Shown: in pieces, positions 52,146 to 59,323 of the stretch
Layout: every line of letters begins with the position of its first letter
How positions within the stretch are numbered: the first letter of the stretch is position 1
Source of the DNA: Paenibacillus silvisoli
GTDB lineage: Bacteria > Bacillota > Bacilli > Paenibacillales > Paenibacillaceae
DNA length: 64,000 nt
Assembly (NCBI RefSeq): GCF_030866765.1
Contig: NZ_CP133017.1
Span: forward strand, 2,958,001-3,022,000
Direction: 5' to 3'
Position numbers and translations under genes: made by a program
The notes under the pieces: generated by a model
The model's input: only the letters and a program-made list of their open reading frames with translations
Databases searched by the model: none
What the model was told of the DNA's origin: nothing

Positions 52146-53699
52146 ATGAAACGGAGAAAAACATTGCTTGCATCGTTGGCGGTTGTGTTGGCAAGTTTTA
52201 TGTTTGCTGGATGCTCTAGCGGAGGCGGAAATTCCAATGAGGGTACCTCTTCTACAGAAACGACGGAGACAAAGAGCGGGGATAATTCCAGTACGAGTGG
52301 AAAGCCGCTCTTGGTACGCTATGTCGTTCCGGGAACGGAACCGAAGGACTCGCCCGAGGTTGACAAGCTGATTACGGAGAAGATGCAGAAAGACGGTTTG
52401 AACCTTGAATTTCACCGTATTTATATTCCGTGGGACGTCTGGCAGCAAAAGACGAATATTATGATGTCGACGGGTGAAGAATTCGAGCTAATCCATATCA
52501 TGAAAGATGTTTATCCAACGGCAAACTATGTAAGCAAGAGCGCTTTAGTGCCTCTCAATGATTTGTTGGACAAGTATGGAGAGACATTGAAATCGATCAT
52601 TACGCCAGAGATCTGGGATATTGCGTCGGTCAATGGCCAGATCTTCGAAATACCGGTCATGTTTCGTGATTTTGCGCAATGGAACAATGCGATTACGATC
52701 CAAAAGCAGCTGTTGGATAAATACAACCTGCCGGTGCCGAGCACGAAGGATGATTTACTGAATTCCATAAGCACCGTAGTCAAAAACGAGAAAGACCCTG
52801 ATTTGCACGTTTACTTCAAGACGAATCTTACGACTCCGGACAGCATTCATAGAGACTATGAATCATTTCCTTTCATCGTTCGTGATAACTTGTTCTTTAT
52901 CGATAATGAAGGACAGGTAAAGCCGTGGTTAAAATCCGATGAGTTCAAAAATGACAGCGCGTTTTATCGGAAGCTGTATACCTCTGGCATCACTCATCCT
53001 GACGCGCTTACGCTTCCGCATGAAATATCGTCGAAGATGTCGGAAGGAAAGTCGCCTATGGATTTATTTTCCAATCTGTTTGAGCGTGACGCGTTGAAAA
53101 AGAAATTCCCGCAAATCGAATATCAAGATGTTATCTTCAATCCTGAAAAGCCTAGCTGGAGAGGCGAATGGGCTGTCATGAATTCCAATGGTATTTCTTC
53201 GACGTCCCCTCATCCCGAAGCCGGCGTGATGTTCTTTAACTGGCTGTACTCGAATCAAGAAAACTATGATTTATTAAACTACGGAATCAAAGGCAAGCAC
53301 TGGAACCCTGTTGGCGATCGTGAGCTGGAATGGATTGAGAGCGCTGATCCTTCCAATCCGGATTACAGCTTCGGCGATTGGGAGATCGGCCACCATTCAT
53401 TAGTTAGAGTTATAGCAGGCGCATCGGATGAATTGAAGCAGGCGATGTTCGATTTTGACCCTAAAGCGATCAACTCCATCGCCACAGGTTTCACATTCGA
53501 CTCCTCCAAAGTGACAGCGGAATATACGAACGTCCTGGCCGAAGTGGAACGCTCGGTATTCCCGATTAAATACGGTATTGTCGATTATGAGACGGGCTAT
53601 CCAGGCATGATTAAAGCAATGGAAAGCGCAGGCTATGACAAAGTCGTGGAAGAGTATAAACAGCAATTCGATGCATGGCTGAAACAAAAGAAGGAGTAG
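52146..53699 (+). CDS. ABC sugar-binding lipoprotein
   Basis: 517 residues. The signal peptide MKRRKTLLASLAVVLASFMF ends AGC (lipobox FAGC), followed by a Ser/Gly/Thr-rich linker. The mature part has VDKLITEKMQKDGLNLEFHR and EFELIHIMKDVYPTANYVSK typical of large family 1 binding proteins such as LipO. The ligand is probably an oligosaccharide or uronide, given the GH28-like protein that follows. AGGAGGG lies before ATG 52146. Confidence 0.9.
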   Translation: MKRRKTLLASLAVVLASFMFAGCSSGGGNSNEGTSSTETTETKSGDNSSTSGKPLLVRYVVPGTEPKDSPEVDKLITEKMQKDGLNLEFHRIYIPWDVWQQKTNIMMSTGEEFELIHIMKDVYPTANYVSKSALVPLNDLLDKYGETLKSIITPEIWDIASVNGQIFEIPVMFRDFAQWNNAITIQKQLLDKYNLPVPSTKDDLLNSISTVVKNEKDPDLHVYFKTNLTTPDSIHRDYESFPFIVRDNLFFIDNEGQVKPWLKSDEFKNDSAFYRKLYTSGITHPDALTLPHEISSKMSEGKSPMDLFSNLFERDALKKKFPQIEYQDVIFNPEKPSWRGEWAVMNSNGISSTSPHPEAGVMFFNWLYSNQENYDLLNYGIKGKHWNPVGDRELEWIESADPSNPDYSFGDWEIGHHSLVRVIAGASDELKQAMFDFDPKAINSIATGFTFDSSKVTAEYTNVLAEVERSVFPIKYGIVDYETGYPGMIKAMESAGYDKVVEEYKQQFDAWLKQKKE

Positions 53700-53773
53700 A
53701 AAGGTGGAATGGGGCCGTCAGGGAGACCGATCCTTGACGGCTTTCACCTTGATTAACCCATGGAAGGAGAGTA

Positions 53774-55120
53774 ATGAAGATGGGCTATTACTTCGTTCGT
53801 GAATATGGAGCGGCTGGCGACGGCAAAACCAACGATACCGCAGCGATCCAACAGGCTATCGATGAATGCCATAGAGAAGGCGGAGGACGGGTGGTCCTGT
53901 CATCAGGAACCTATGTAACCGCCAACATTGAAATCAAGTCGAACGTTGAATTGCATCTGGAGCATGGGGCGACGATTGTGGCAAGTCCTAATCCGGATGA
54001 CTATGATTGCACGGTCTGGGGCGGCGGGCGGCACTACTTAATCTTCTCCAAACAAGCGGAGAACATTGCAATCACCGGAAGCGGTACGATTGACGGGAAC
54101 GGCAAAAGCTATATTGAAACCGACCGGGGCCACATCTATAAGATGAAAAGGAAACGGCCTTTTACGGTGTTACTTGTGGGCAGCAAAACCATTACCATTG
54201 AAAATATCCGTATCGTAGACGGGGCTGTGTGGACGTTAACCCTGTCTGGATGCAGCGACGTTCTAATTCGCGGTATTCGGATTCTCAATGACCTGAAGGT
54301 TCCCAACAGCGATGGAATCGATATCGATCGCTGCCAAAATGTGCGCATCAGCGATTGTCATCTGGAATGTGGCGACGATTGCATTGTGTTTAAGGCAACC
54401 GACTTCCTGTGGGGGAAGGGGCCATGCGAGAACGTAACGGTTACCGGGTGTACGATGGTGTCCAATTCTTTCGCGATCAATATTGGCTGCGAAGTTGAAG
54501 AGCCGATACGCAATATTACGGTCAATTCCTGTGTGATCCGCGACAGCCACAGGGGAATCGGAGTCCATTTGAGCAACCACAACAATGTGGAGAATATTAT
54601 GTTTTCCAACATGATCATTGAAACCAGGTATCGGAACCCAGACTGGTGGGGAGCCGCGGAGCCGATTTATGTCGTGTCGATTCCATGGACGGATAAAGAT
54701 AAGCTAGGTCATGTGAAGCATATCAGGTTTTCCAATATATTGTGCAAGAGCGAGAATGGCATCTTTATTCAAGGCTGGGAAGATTATACGGTTGATGATA
54801 TTTTGTTGGATAACGTGCGGATCGAATTAGACAAATGGACGGATGAGGCCGGCGGGCGCCATGATATTCGCCCTTGTCACGGCGGCGATTTAGACGGCCG
54901 TTCGGCGGGTGTCTATGATTATCCGACGAATGGTTTCTTTCTGAAGGACATTAATGGCACTGTGACTTTACGAAATTGTGAAGTCGTTTGGGGCGAACAT
55001 ATACCGGACTATTATAAGCATGCTCTTGAGGCGCATCGCGTCCAAGGCCTTGATCTTCAGAATTTTAAAGGTACAGCGGCATTTCCGGCGAGAGATGAAG
55101 CCATCGTGAGGACTGTATAA
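53774..55120 (+). CDS. GH28-like parallel beta-helix protein
   Basis: 448 residues without signal peptide, in a right-handed beta-helix of the polygalacturonase family. The N-terminal segment YGAAGDGKTNDTAAIQQAID is the pectate-lyase-3 start seen in such enzymes. Catalytic acids are kept: NSDGIDIDRC (Asn178, Asp180) and CGDDCIVFK (Asp201-Asp202). But the usual G-H-G and R-I-K segments read SNSFAINIGCE and RGIGVHLSN, so the substrate or mechanism may differ from polygalacturonase. GGAGAG precedes ATG 53774; a second ATG two codons on is also possible. Located after the importer, it would act on imported oligosaccharides. Confidence 0.8.
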   Translation: MKMGYYFVREYGAAGDGKTNDTAAIQQAIDECHREGGGRVVLSSGTYVTANIEIKSNVELHLEHGATIVASPNPDDYDCTVWGGGRHYLIFSKQAENIAITGSGTIDGNGKSYIETDRGHIYKMKRKRPFTVLLVGSKTITIENIRIVDGAVWTLTLSGCSDVLIRGIRILNDLKVPNSDGIDIDRCQNVRISDCHLECGDDCIVFKATDFLWGKGPCENVTVTGCTMVSNSFAINIGCEVEEPIRNITVNSCVIRDSHRGIGVHLSNHNNVENIMFSNMIIETRYRNPDWWGAAEPIYVVSIPWTDKDKLGHVKHIRFSNILCKSENGIFIQGWEDYTVDDILLDNVRIELDKWTDEAGGRHDIRPCHGGDLDGRSAGVYDYPTNGFFLKDINGTVTLRNCEVVWGEHIPDYYKHALEAHRVQGLDLQNFKGTAAFPARDEAIVRTV

Positions 55121-55153
55121 GCAGGCGGACGAGTGCGAGAGCGCCTGAAGCAT

Positions 55154-55177
55154 CTAACGGTTGCCACAGCGCTTATT
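55154..55177 (-). repeat. ~24-nt interspersed repeat, copy a
   Basis: The minus-strand sequence matches the consensus AATARSGYKCGTGGCAACCG then TTAG. The core AACGGTTGCCACAG (plus strand) is at 55156-55169 and is found identically at 56696-56709. Confidence 0.6.
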
Positions 55178-55200
55178 TATGCAAAAACAACGCTTTTTGA

Positions 55201-55314
55201 CATCTAGCTATGATGAACGTAAAAACAGCCCCGTATTTGCTTCAAGTCGTAGGTTAAGAATGGAAGTAGATCACATCCATTTTCAGAGCTACAAAGCAAA
55301 GGGGCTGTCTATTA
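55201..55314 (+). ncRNA. structured 5' noncoding segment of IS110 element, possible bridge RNA or mRNA leader
   Basis: A long-range helix ACAGCCCC (55225-55232) / GGGGCTGT (55301-55308) stacks on TTTGCTT (55236-55242) / AAGCAAA (55294-55300), enclosing an inner hairpin AATGGA (55259-55264) / TCCATT (55276-55281). The stem hides the transposase ribosome binding site (AAAGGGG, 55298-55304). IS110-group elements carry their guide (bridge) RNA between the left end and the recombinase gene, which fits; occlusion of the ribosome site against read-through transcription is the other reading. Confidence 0.45.
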
Positions 55315-56433
55315 ATGCAGTATGTCACTAAATTCGTCGGTTTAGATGTATCAAAAGAAAAAATTTCTGTAGCCATCGCAGATGCGGGGCGAGATCTTCC
55401 ACGGTACTACGGCACCATTGCGCACACACCGGCAGCTCTTCGGAAACTGATCAAGGAGTTAGGTCCAGCGAGCGAGCTTGCATTCTGTTACGAAGCTGGC
55501 CCAACTGGCTATGAAACGCATCGGTGGATTGAATCCATGGGAGCAAGTTGCACCGTCATTGCACCTTCGCTAATGCCCAAACGGCCTGGCGACCATGTGA
55601 AAACAGATCGGCGGGACGCAGAGCAGCTTGCTCGCCTTTTTCGTGCAGGTGAACTAACCGCTGTCCATGTTCCTTCTCGCGATGACGAAGCGTTGCGGGA
55701 CCTCGTTCGCTGCCGCGAAGCGGCGAAAGAGGATGCACACCGTGCCCGCCAACGGATGCTCAAGTTCCTCTTGCGTCATCAGATCCACCCGCCAGAGACA
55801 ATTAAACGCCGTTGGACAAAGAAGTATCGCGAATGGCTTGCTTCACTAACCTTCGAGCACGAGGCGATGCAAGTCGTGTTTAGAGAAATGCTTCACGCGC
55901 TTGAAGAAGTTGAACAGCGCATGAGTCGGCTGGAGAACGCGCTTTTGGAACAAGCAATGACAGGTGCAAAAGCCTCCCTCATCCAACTCCTTCAATCCTT
56001 GCGCGGCGTTGGCCGTCTCACTGCCATCACCCTTGCGGCCGAAATCGGTACATTTGCACGGTTTCGCTCACCTGCGCAGCTCATGGCTTACTTGGGTCTT
56101 GTGCCGCGGGAGCACTCTTCCGGTCAACGTAGGCAGCGCGGCTCCATGACCAAAGCGGGCAACAGCCATTTGCGTCGCACGTTAGTGGAATCGGCATGGA
56201 GTTACCGGCATCGGCCTGCCATAAAAGGCGAATTGGCAAACCGGTTAGAAGGCCTGCCTGCTGAAGTACAGCTCATATCTTGGAAAGCGCAGGAACGCTT
56301 GCATACGAAGTACCGCCGACTGATCTTTAGCAAAAACAAACACAAGAATGTTGCCATCGGTGCCGTTGCCCGAGAACTAGCAGGTTTTATTTGGGCTGTC
56401 GCTCGAATTGCAGAAAAACAAAACGCAGGTTAA
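55315..56433 (+). mobile_element. IS110-family transposase gene
   Basis: A 372-residue DEDD-type recombinase. The N-terminal RuvC-like domain has GLDVSKEK (Asp10), FCYEAGPTGYETH (Glu) and HVKTDRRDAEQLARLF (Asp pair). The C-terminal domain has LRGVGRLTAITLAAEIG and GSMTKAGNSHLRRTL, with the conserved serine. IS110 transposases use no inverted repeats and insert through a guide RNA. The reading frame is intact, so the element may be active. The ends are not defined: it probably runs from about 55170-55200 to somewhere before 56696. The 3' noncoding part is described separately. Confidence 0.9.
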
Positions 56434-56469
56434 AAAAGGGTTAAAAAGAAAAACCACCGGAACATTAGG

Positions 56470-56590
56470 CCCGGGGGCAAACGAAGGTTTAGGAGAGAAT
56501 GTACGAGCAACCGTTTGCACTAGGTTGTACAACCGAATGTGCGTTTCTAGCTGGTAACAGCTCTCCTTGACGAAGGCATTGAATGTGGTA
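56470..56590 (+). ncRNA. structured 3' noncoding segment of IS110 element, possible bridge RNA
   Basis: AGGAGAG (56491-56497) / CTCTCCT (56561-56567) encloses hairpin CAACC (56508-56512) / GGTTG (56523-56527), extended by GTA/TAC, and hairpin AGCTG-GTAA-CAGCT (56549-56562). GCAACCGTT (56507-56515) equals the core of the repeats flanking the element. In the IS1111 branch of the family the guide RNA lies downstream of the transposase gene. Whether this or the 5' segment is the guide cannot be settled here. Confidence 0.4.
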
Positions 56591-56685
56591 ACCAACCCAC
56601 GGATAGCAGCGTGCCGACCGTCGCTCGCTTATTTGCTCCCGCGCCTAGTGTTTTGGTGGTGCGAATACGGAAGGTTTGACAAAAA

Positions 56686-56709
56686 CGTTCATAGCAACGG
56701 TTGCCACAG
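56686..56709 (-). repeat. ~24-nt interspersed repeat, copy b (divergent)
   Basis: Plus-strand AACGGTTGCCACAG at 56696-56709 is identical to the core of copy a, on the other side of the IS element. The rest is less conserved. Confidence 0.55.
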
Positions 56710-56754
56710 AGGTTAATGGACCCTAATCGGCGCAATTCGCTGTTCAAATCGCCC

Positions 56755-56778
56755 AATAGCGTTCGTGGCAACCGTTAG
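56755..56778 (+). repeat. ~24-nt interspersed repeat, copy c
   Basis: AATAGCGTTCGTGGCAACCG then TTAG. It differs from copy d at two positions and lies exactly 50 bases before it in the same orientation. Confidence 0.6.
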
Positions 56779-56804
56779 AAATTCAACAAGGCCTTTTAAG
56801 GCTA

Positions 56805-56828
56805 AATAACGTGCGTGGCAACCGTTAG
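56805..56828 (+). repeat. ~24-nt interspersed repeat, copy d
   Basis: AATAACGTGCGTGGCAACCG then TTAG. Together with copies a to c it makes a small cluster around the IS element. Confidence 0.6.
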
Positions 56829-56855
56829 CGTACAAGCCCTGACAATATCGAGGTG

Positions 56856-57464
56856 CTACTTGTCATAATTATCTGCTGTAAAAACAATGTCACCATCCGC
56901 TAACCGGAGAATAACTTTATAATTAAGCACGTTGAAGCTATCGATTGTGCTGCCATACATAAAGGAAGTATTGTCACTTTCCAAAATCGGTGAAGGCAGC
57001 AATTCGTGAGGTTTGACAAGTACACCAACGATAGGCTTGATACCATTGCTGCCTTTTTCACCGTAAATCGGCTCTGTTTTAACTAGCAAAGCTTTACCGT
57101 TTGTAAGCTCCATATTTATACGCCACGTGTCCCCTACGACGCTGGTTGTATAGACGAGATCTGCCTTGCGGACAGGGGAGCCTATGGCCAAAAAGTAAAT
57201 TAACAGTGCGAAAATCAAAAGGAGTACTGTAAATCCCGTAACCACTTTCTTCGTTGTTTTTCTTCTTACTTTCTTCAGAAAATCAATTTCCTTGTTATTT
57301 ACATGTACATCGGCGTTGTCTATTGAAGCTGTCAGCTTAGCATGAAGCAATCGACATGCTTCGCATTCCTCAATGTGTTGTTGGATGTCATGATCGGTTT
57401 CCGCACTGAGCAATCCTTCAATATAATTTGGCATAAGATCTTGGACTATATGGCATTTAATCAT
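56856..57464 (-). CDS. anti-sigma factor with zinc-finger (zf-HC2) domain
   Basis: A 202-residue membrane anti-sigma factor. The N-terminal cytoplasmic domain has the ZAS-type motif, with HIEECEACR (His-x3-Cys-x2-Cys) and an earlier Cys (MIKCHIVQDLMPNYIEGLLS), then a helix, one transmembrane segment (VTGFTVLLLIFALLIYFLAI, about residues 75-95), and an extracellular beta-rich part of about 105 residues. It would hold the adjacent ECF sigma factor inactive. It begins one base after the sigma gene ends, the classical coupling. Confidence 0.82.
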   Translation of the reverse strand: MIKCHIVQDLMPNYIEGLLSAETDHDIQQHIEECEACRLLHAKLTASIDNADVHVNNKEIDFLKKVRRKTTKKVVTGFTVLLLIFALLIYFLAIGSPVRKADLVYTTSVVGDTWRINMELTNGKALLVKTEPIYGEKGSNGIKPIVGVLVKPHELLPSPILESDNTSFMYGSTIDSFNVLNYKVILRLADGDIVFTADNYDK

Positions 57465-57944
57465 TTATAACACCTCCATCATTTTTTGTTTTGCTCGGTA
57501 GAAAGTGACCCGAGCCCAGTTTTCACTTTTGCCAAGTATTTCACCTATTTCTGCGAAAGAAAATTCACCGGAAATACGCATATGTACAATTTCTCGCATA
57601 GGTTCACTCAACTGGTGAATTGCTCGATACAAGTCCATTTTGTTGCTCTGGAACAGGCTGGTTTCCTCCGGCGACATATTCGGAGAAGGGATCTCCTCGT
57701 GCAATTGTTGGTTTGGATGCCTTTTTCTTTTCCCAAGTTCCTGATACCACACATGCTTGGCGATCTGGCAAAGCCAAACACTTATTTTACAGGAACCGTT
57801 ATAGGTATGAATCGAGTATACAGCGCGGTAAAAGGTTTCCTCCGTTAATTCCTCGGCTAAATCTTCATCATGGGTAAGGCTAAGTAAATATCGGTAGACG
57901 CCTTTTGCATTATTTTTATAGATTTCTTCTACATCCTCCGTCAC
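57465..57944 (-). CDS. ECF RNA polymerase sigma factor
   Basis: A 159-residue group 4 sigma factor. Region 2 includes LSLTHDEDLAEELTEETFYR and VWLCQIAKHVWYQELGKRKR; region 4 has EPMREIVHMRISGEFSFAEI and the HTH GKSENWARVTFYRAKQKM. No region 3 is present. GTG 57944 follows AAAGGGG. It is likely to respond to envelope stress, as do SigV/SigX-type relatives. A matching ECF promoter lies just upstream (57966-57992), so it is probably autoregulated. Confidence 0.88.
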   Translation of the reverse strand: MTEDVEEIYKNNAKGVYRYLLSLTHDEDLAEELTEETFYRAVYSIHTYNGSCKISVWLCQIAKHVWYQELGKRKRHPNQQLHEEIPSPNMSPEETSLFQSNKMDLYRAIHQLSEPMREIVHMRISGEFSFAEIGEILGKSENWARVTFYRAKQKMMEVL

Positions 57945-57965
57945 TTTTTCACCCCTTTGACTATA

Positions 57966-57992
57966 TATCCGATAAATTTATCGTTCGTTACA
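57966..57992 (-). promoter_or_regulatory. autoregulatory ECF-type promoter candidate
   Basis: On the minus strand TGTAAC (57992-57987), a 15-base spacer, and CGGATA (57971-57966), resembling Bacillus SigX/SigW-class promoters (TGTAAC or TGAAAC with a CGTA/CGA -10). It is 22 bases upstream of the sigma gene start. Confidence 0.55.
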
Positions 57993-58172
57993 ATTGAAAT
58001 GAATTATTTTTGATTTAATAGTGGCTTTGGTTCAACGGTTGGAAGAATAAATTGTTTCTAAAGCAAGCAGTATACCATACCCAGCAGATAACGGAAGTAA
58101 AATTACTAGTATAAAAGACTGCATACCTTTGATACTAGTTAACGGGCTTGTAACGAATCAACATGGTTCATA

Positions 58173-58201
58173 TTGACAGAATATTCAGTGCGTTATATAG
58201 T
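58173..58201 (+). promoter_or_regulatory. sigma-A promoter of the T-box transcript
   Basis: TTGACA (58173-58178), a 17-base spacer and TATAGT (58196-58201): a near-consensus housekeeping promoter just upstream of the T-box leader. Confidence 0.75.
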
Positions 58202-58224
58202 GCAAATAATTACATTTTAATAAC

Positions 58225-58366
58225 AGCAATGAAGAAGAGAAGTAGACGCGATATGCCATACAGAGAAGCATCGTTAATTGACGATGGCTAAGTGGGCGTA
58301 ATATATGTCAACTAGGGTGGTAACGCGAGCAACTCCGTTCCTTTGGGGATGGAGTTTATTTGTTTT
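58225..58366 (+). ncRNA. shortened T-box riboswitch leader
   Basis: The 14-nt T-box AGGGTGGTAACGCG (58314-58327; usual AGGGTGGNACCGCG) is followed by a terminator AACTCCGTTCC (58331-58341) / GGGATGGAGTT (58346-58356) and T-rich sequence. Upstream are GCAATGAAGAAGAGAAGTAG and CAGAGAAGC-type stem I elements, with hairpin AGCATCGT / ACGATGGCT. Only about 85 bases separate the conserved start and the T-box, so the specifier stem and stems II/III seem deleted. TGGT would pair with an ACCA tRNA end (discriminator A). Downstream there is only a 28-codon stub. Confidence 0.75.
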
Positions 58367-58413
58367 CAAGAAAATTTAGAGTCAGGCCGATGACAATCCC
58401 AGGGAGGCAATGT

Positions 58414-58500
58414 ATGGAGCCCAAACTTGAAACAAATCGTTTAATTCTCAGACAAGAACATATATCGTTAGCCGATTTCGGACAAGAACAGAGTAGCTAG
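58414..58500 (+). pseudogene. 28-codon N-terminal stub of a GNAT acetyltransferase
   Basis: AGGGAGG precedes ATG 58414, and the peptide starts MEPKLETNRLILRQEHISLA, the unmistakable N-terminal strand of RimJ/RimL-type GNAT proteins. It stops at TAG 58498 after 28 residues; none of the acetyl-CoA site is left. It sits directly downstream of the T-box leader, so the original gene was probably under tRNA-sensing control, a setting known for amino-acid-related genes. Confidence 0.7.
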
Positions 58501-58603
58501 CTGAATGAACAACGGATATTGCTGAGGAGGATAAAGAATAAGCATCACCATTGTTTTTTATTCTGAATACGATAGTGATAAATCACATTGTATGAGGGAT
58601 ACC

Positions 58604-58786
58604 ATGGTACTGCTTCGAAAATATATTATCGTGAATCTGTTGATATTTATGCTGTGTGACCTTTTATGGACGGCGGATGGTACGATTCGCCCTTTGCTAG
58701 CCTCAGTCCCGTTCTTCTTTGCAATTGTGTATTTACTAAATAGGAAGAAGTTTGAGAAAGCGTTATTTGGATGGGATGAGTCATAG
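58604..58786 (+). CDS. small two-helix membrane protein, unknown function
   Basis: 60 residues: helix 1 (IIVNLLIFMLCDLLW), a short loop with TADGTIRP, helix 2 (LLASVPFFFAIVYLL) and a basic tail (NRKKFEKALFGWDES). ATG 58604 has GAGGGA at suitable spacing; ATG 58592 is four codons upstream. A clean terminator follows. No family is recognised. Confidence 0.6.
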   Translation: MVLLRKYIIVNLLIFMLCDLLWTADGTIRPLLASVPFFFAIVYLLNRKKFEKALFGWDES

Positions 58787-58789
58787 AAA

Positions 58790-58816
58790 AGCCGCCAGAG
58801 GGCGGCTATTTTTTTG
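58790..58816 (+). terminator. terminator after small membrane protein gene
   Basis: AGCCGCC (58790-58796) / GGCGGCT (58801-58807), perfect seven-base arms, then ATTTTTTTG. Confidence 0.9.
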
Positions 58817-58926
58817 AGCTGGGCTCGTCAGTGAATTAAAATTACCTCAATACAAATATCTTCTGCCCGATAATAAAGAGCTGGTCAGCGGATTTATTTT
58901 TGCTGATGAAGTGAGGTGATGGAGTA

Positions 58927-59190
58927 ATGGATGATAGAGTTGTCTGGGGAATATTCGTAGCCAATAGTTCAAATTCAAAGCTATTCCCTAATTTCTTTCC
59001 AGTTGGAATGTATACAACACGCGAATTAGCTATTAACCAACTTGAAGCCTTGCCCAAAGAAAATAATTATCAGCTGCTTCGGATGCCGATAAATAAAGAC
59101 TTTGCGTATTTACATAAAAAGAGTGGAAAGATAGTTGGCATGAATGCCATTCATCACGAACATTTTCATTATAAAAACGACTCAAATTAA
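58927..59190 (+). CDS. small hypothetical protein (DUF7336-like?)
   Basis: 87 residues: a strand (VWGIFVANSSN), a loop, GMYTTRELAINQLEALPKEN (the helix of a small alpha-beta protein) and NYQLLRMPINKDFAYLHKKS. That pattern, a strand plus a helix with T-x-E, resembles DUF7336-type phage or chromosomal proteins, but only by shape. GGAG lies four bases before ATG 58927. The tail is His-rich (AIHHEHFHYK). It is AT-rich. Confidence 0.55.
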   Translation: MDDRVVWGIFVANSSNSKLFPNFFPVGMYTTRELAINQLEALPKENNYQLLRMPINKDFAYLHKKSGKIVGMNAIHHEHFHYKNDSN

Positions 59191-59227
59191 ATAATCATTG
59201 AGCTGCTGATACGATAGCAATAGAAAG

Positions 59228-59257
59228 AGCAGGCTGCCAATTAATTGGCAGCCTGCT
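59228..59257 (-). terminator. perfect 30-base palindrome, probable terminator of the YjgB-like gene
   Basis: AGCAGGCTGCCAATT (59228-59242) and AATTGGCAGCCTGCT (59243-59257) are perfect complements. On the minus strand it is followed by CTCTTTCTATTGC, fitting a terminator for the gene at 59324, whose stop is 66 bases before it. Confidence 0.7.
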
Positions 59258-59323
59258 GCGCTAAAGGAGGTTTGGTTGCTCGGCGAGTGCTGTGCCGGGA
59301 CGTTTTTTCTGTGCTTCCGTTAG

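Larger units (their letters stand above)
56434..56855. other. noncoding stretch between transposase and anti-sigma genes
   Basis: No gene is seen. It contains the 3' end of the IS element, the structured segment, and repeat copies b, c and d. Frames on the minus strand here show no ribosome binding sites. Confidence 0.6.

Noticed and set aside
56805-56828. Repeats around the IS as a CRISPR array
   Set aside because: Only two same-orientation copies with a single 26-base gap, other copies inverted or far away, no cas genes.
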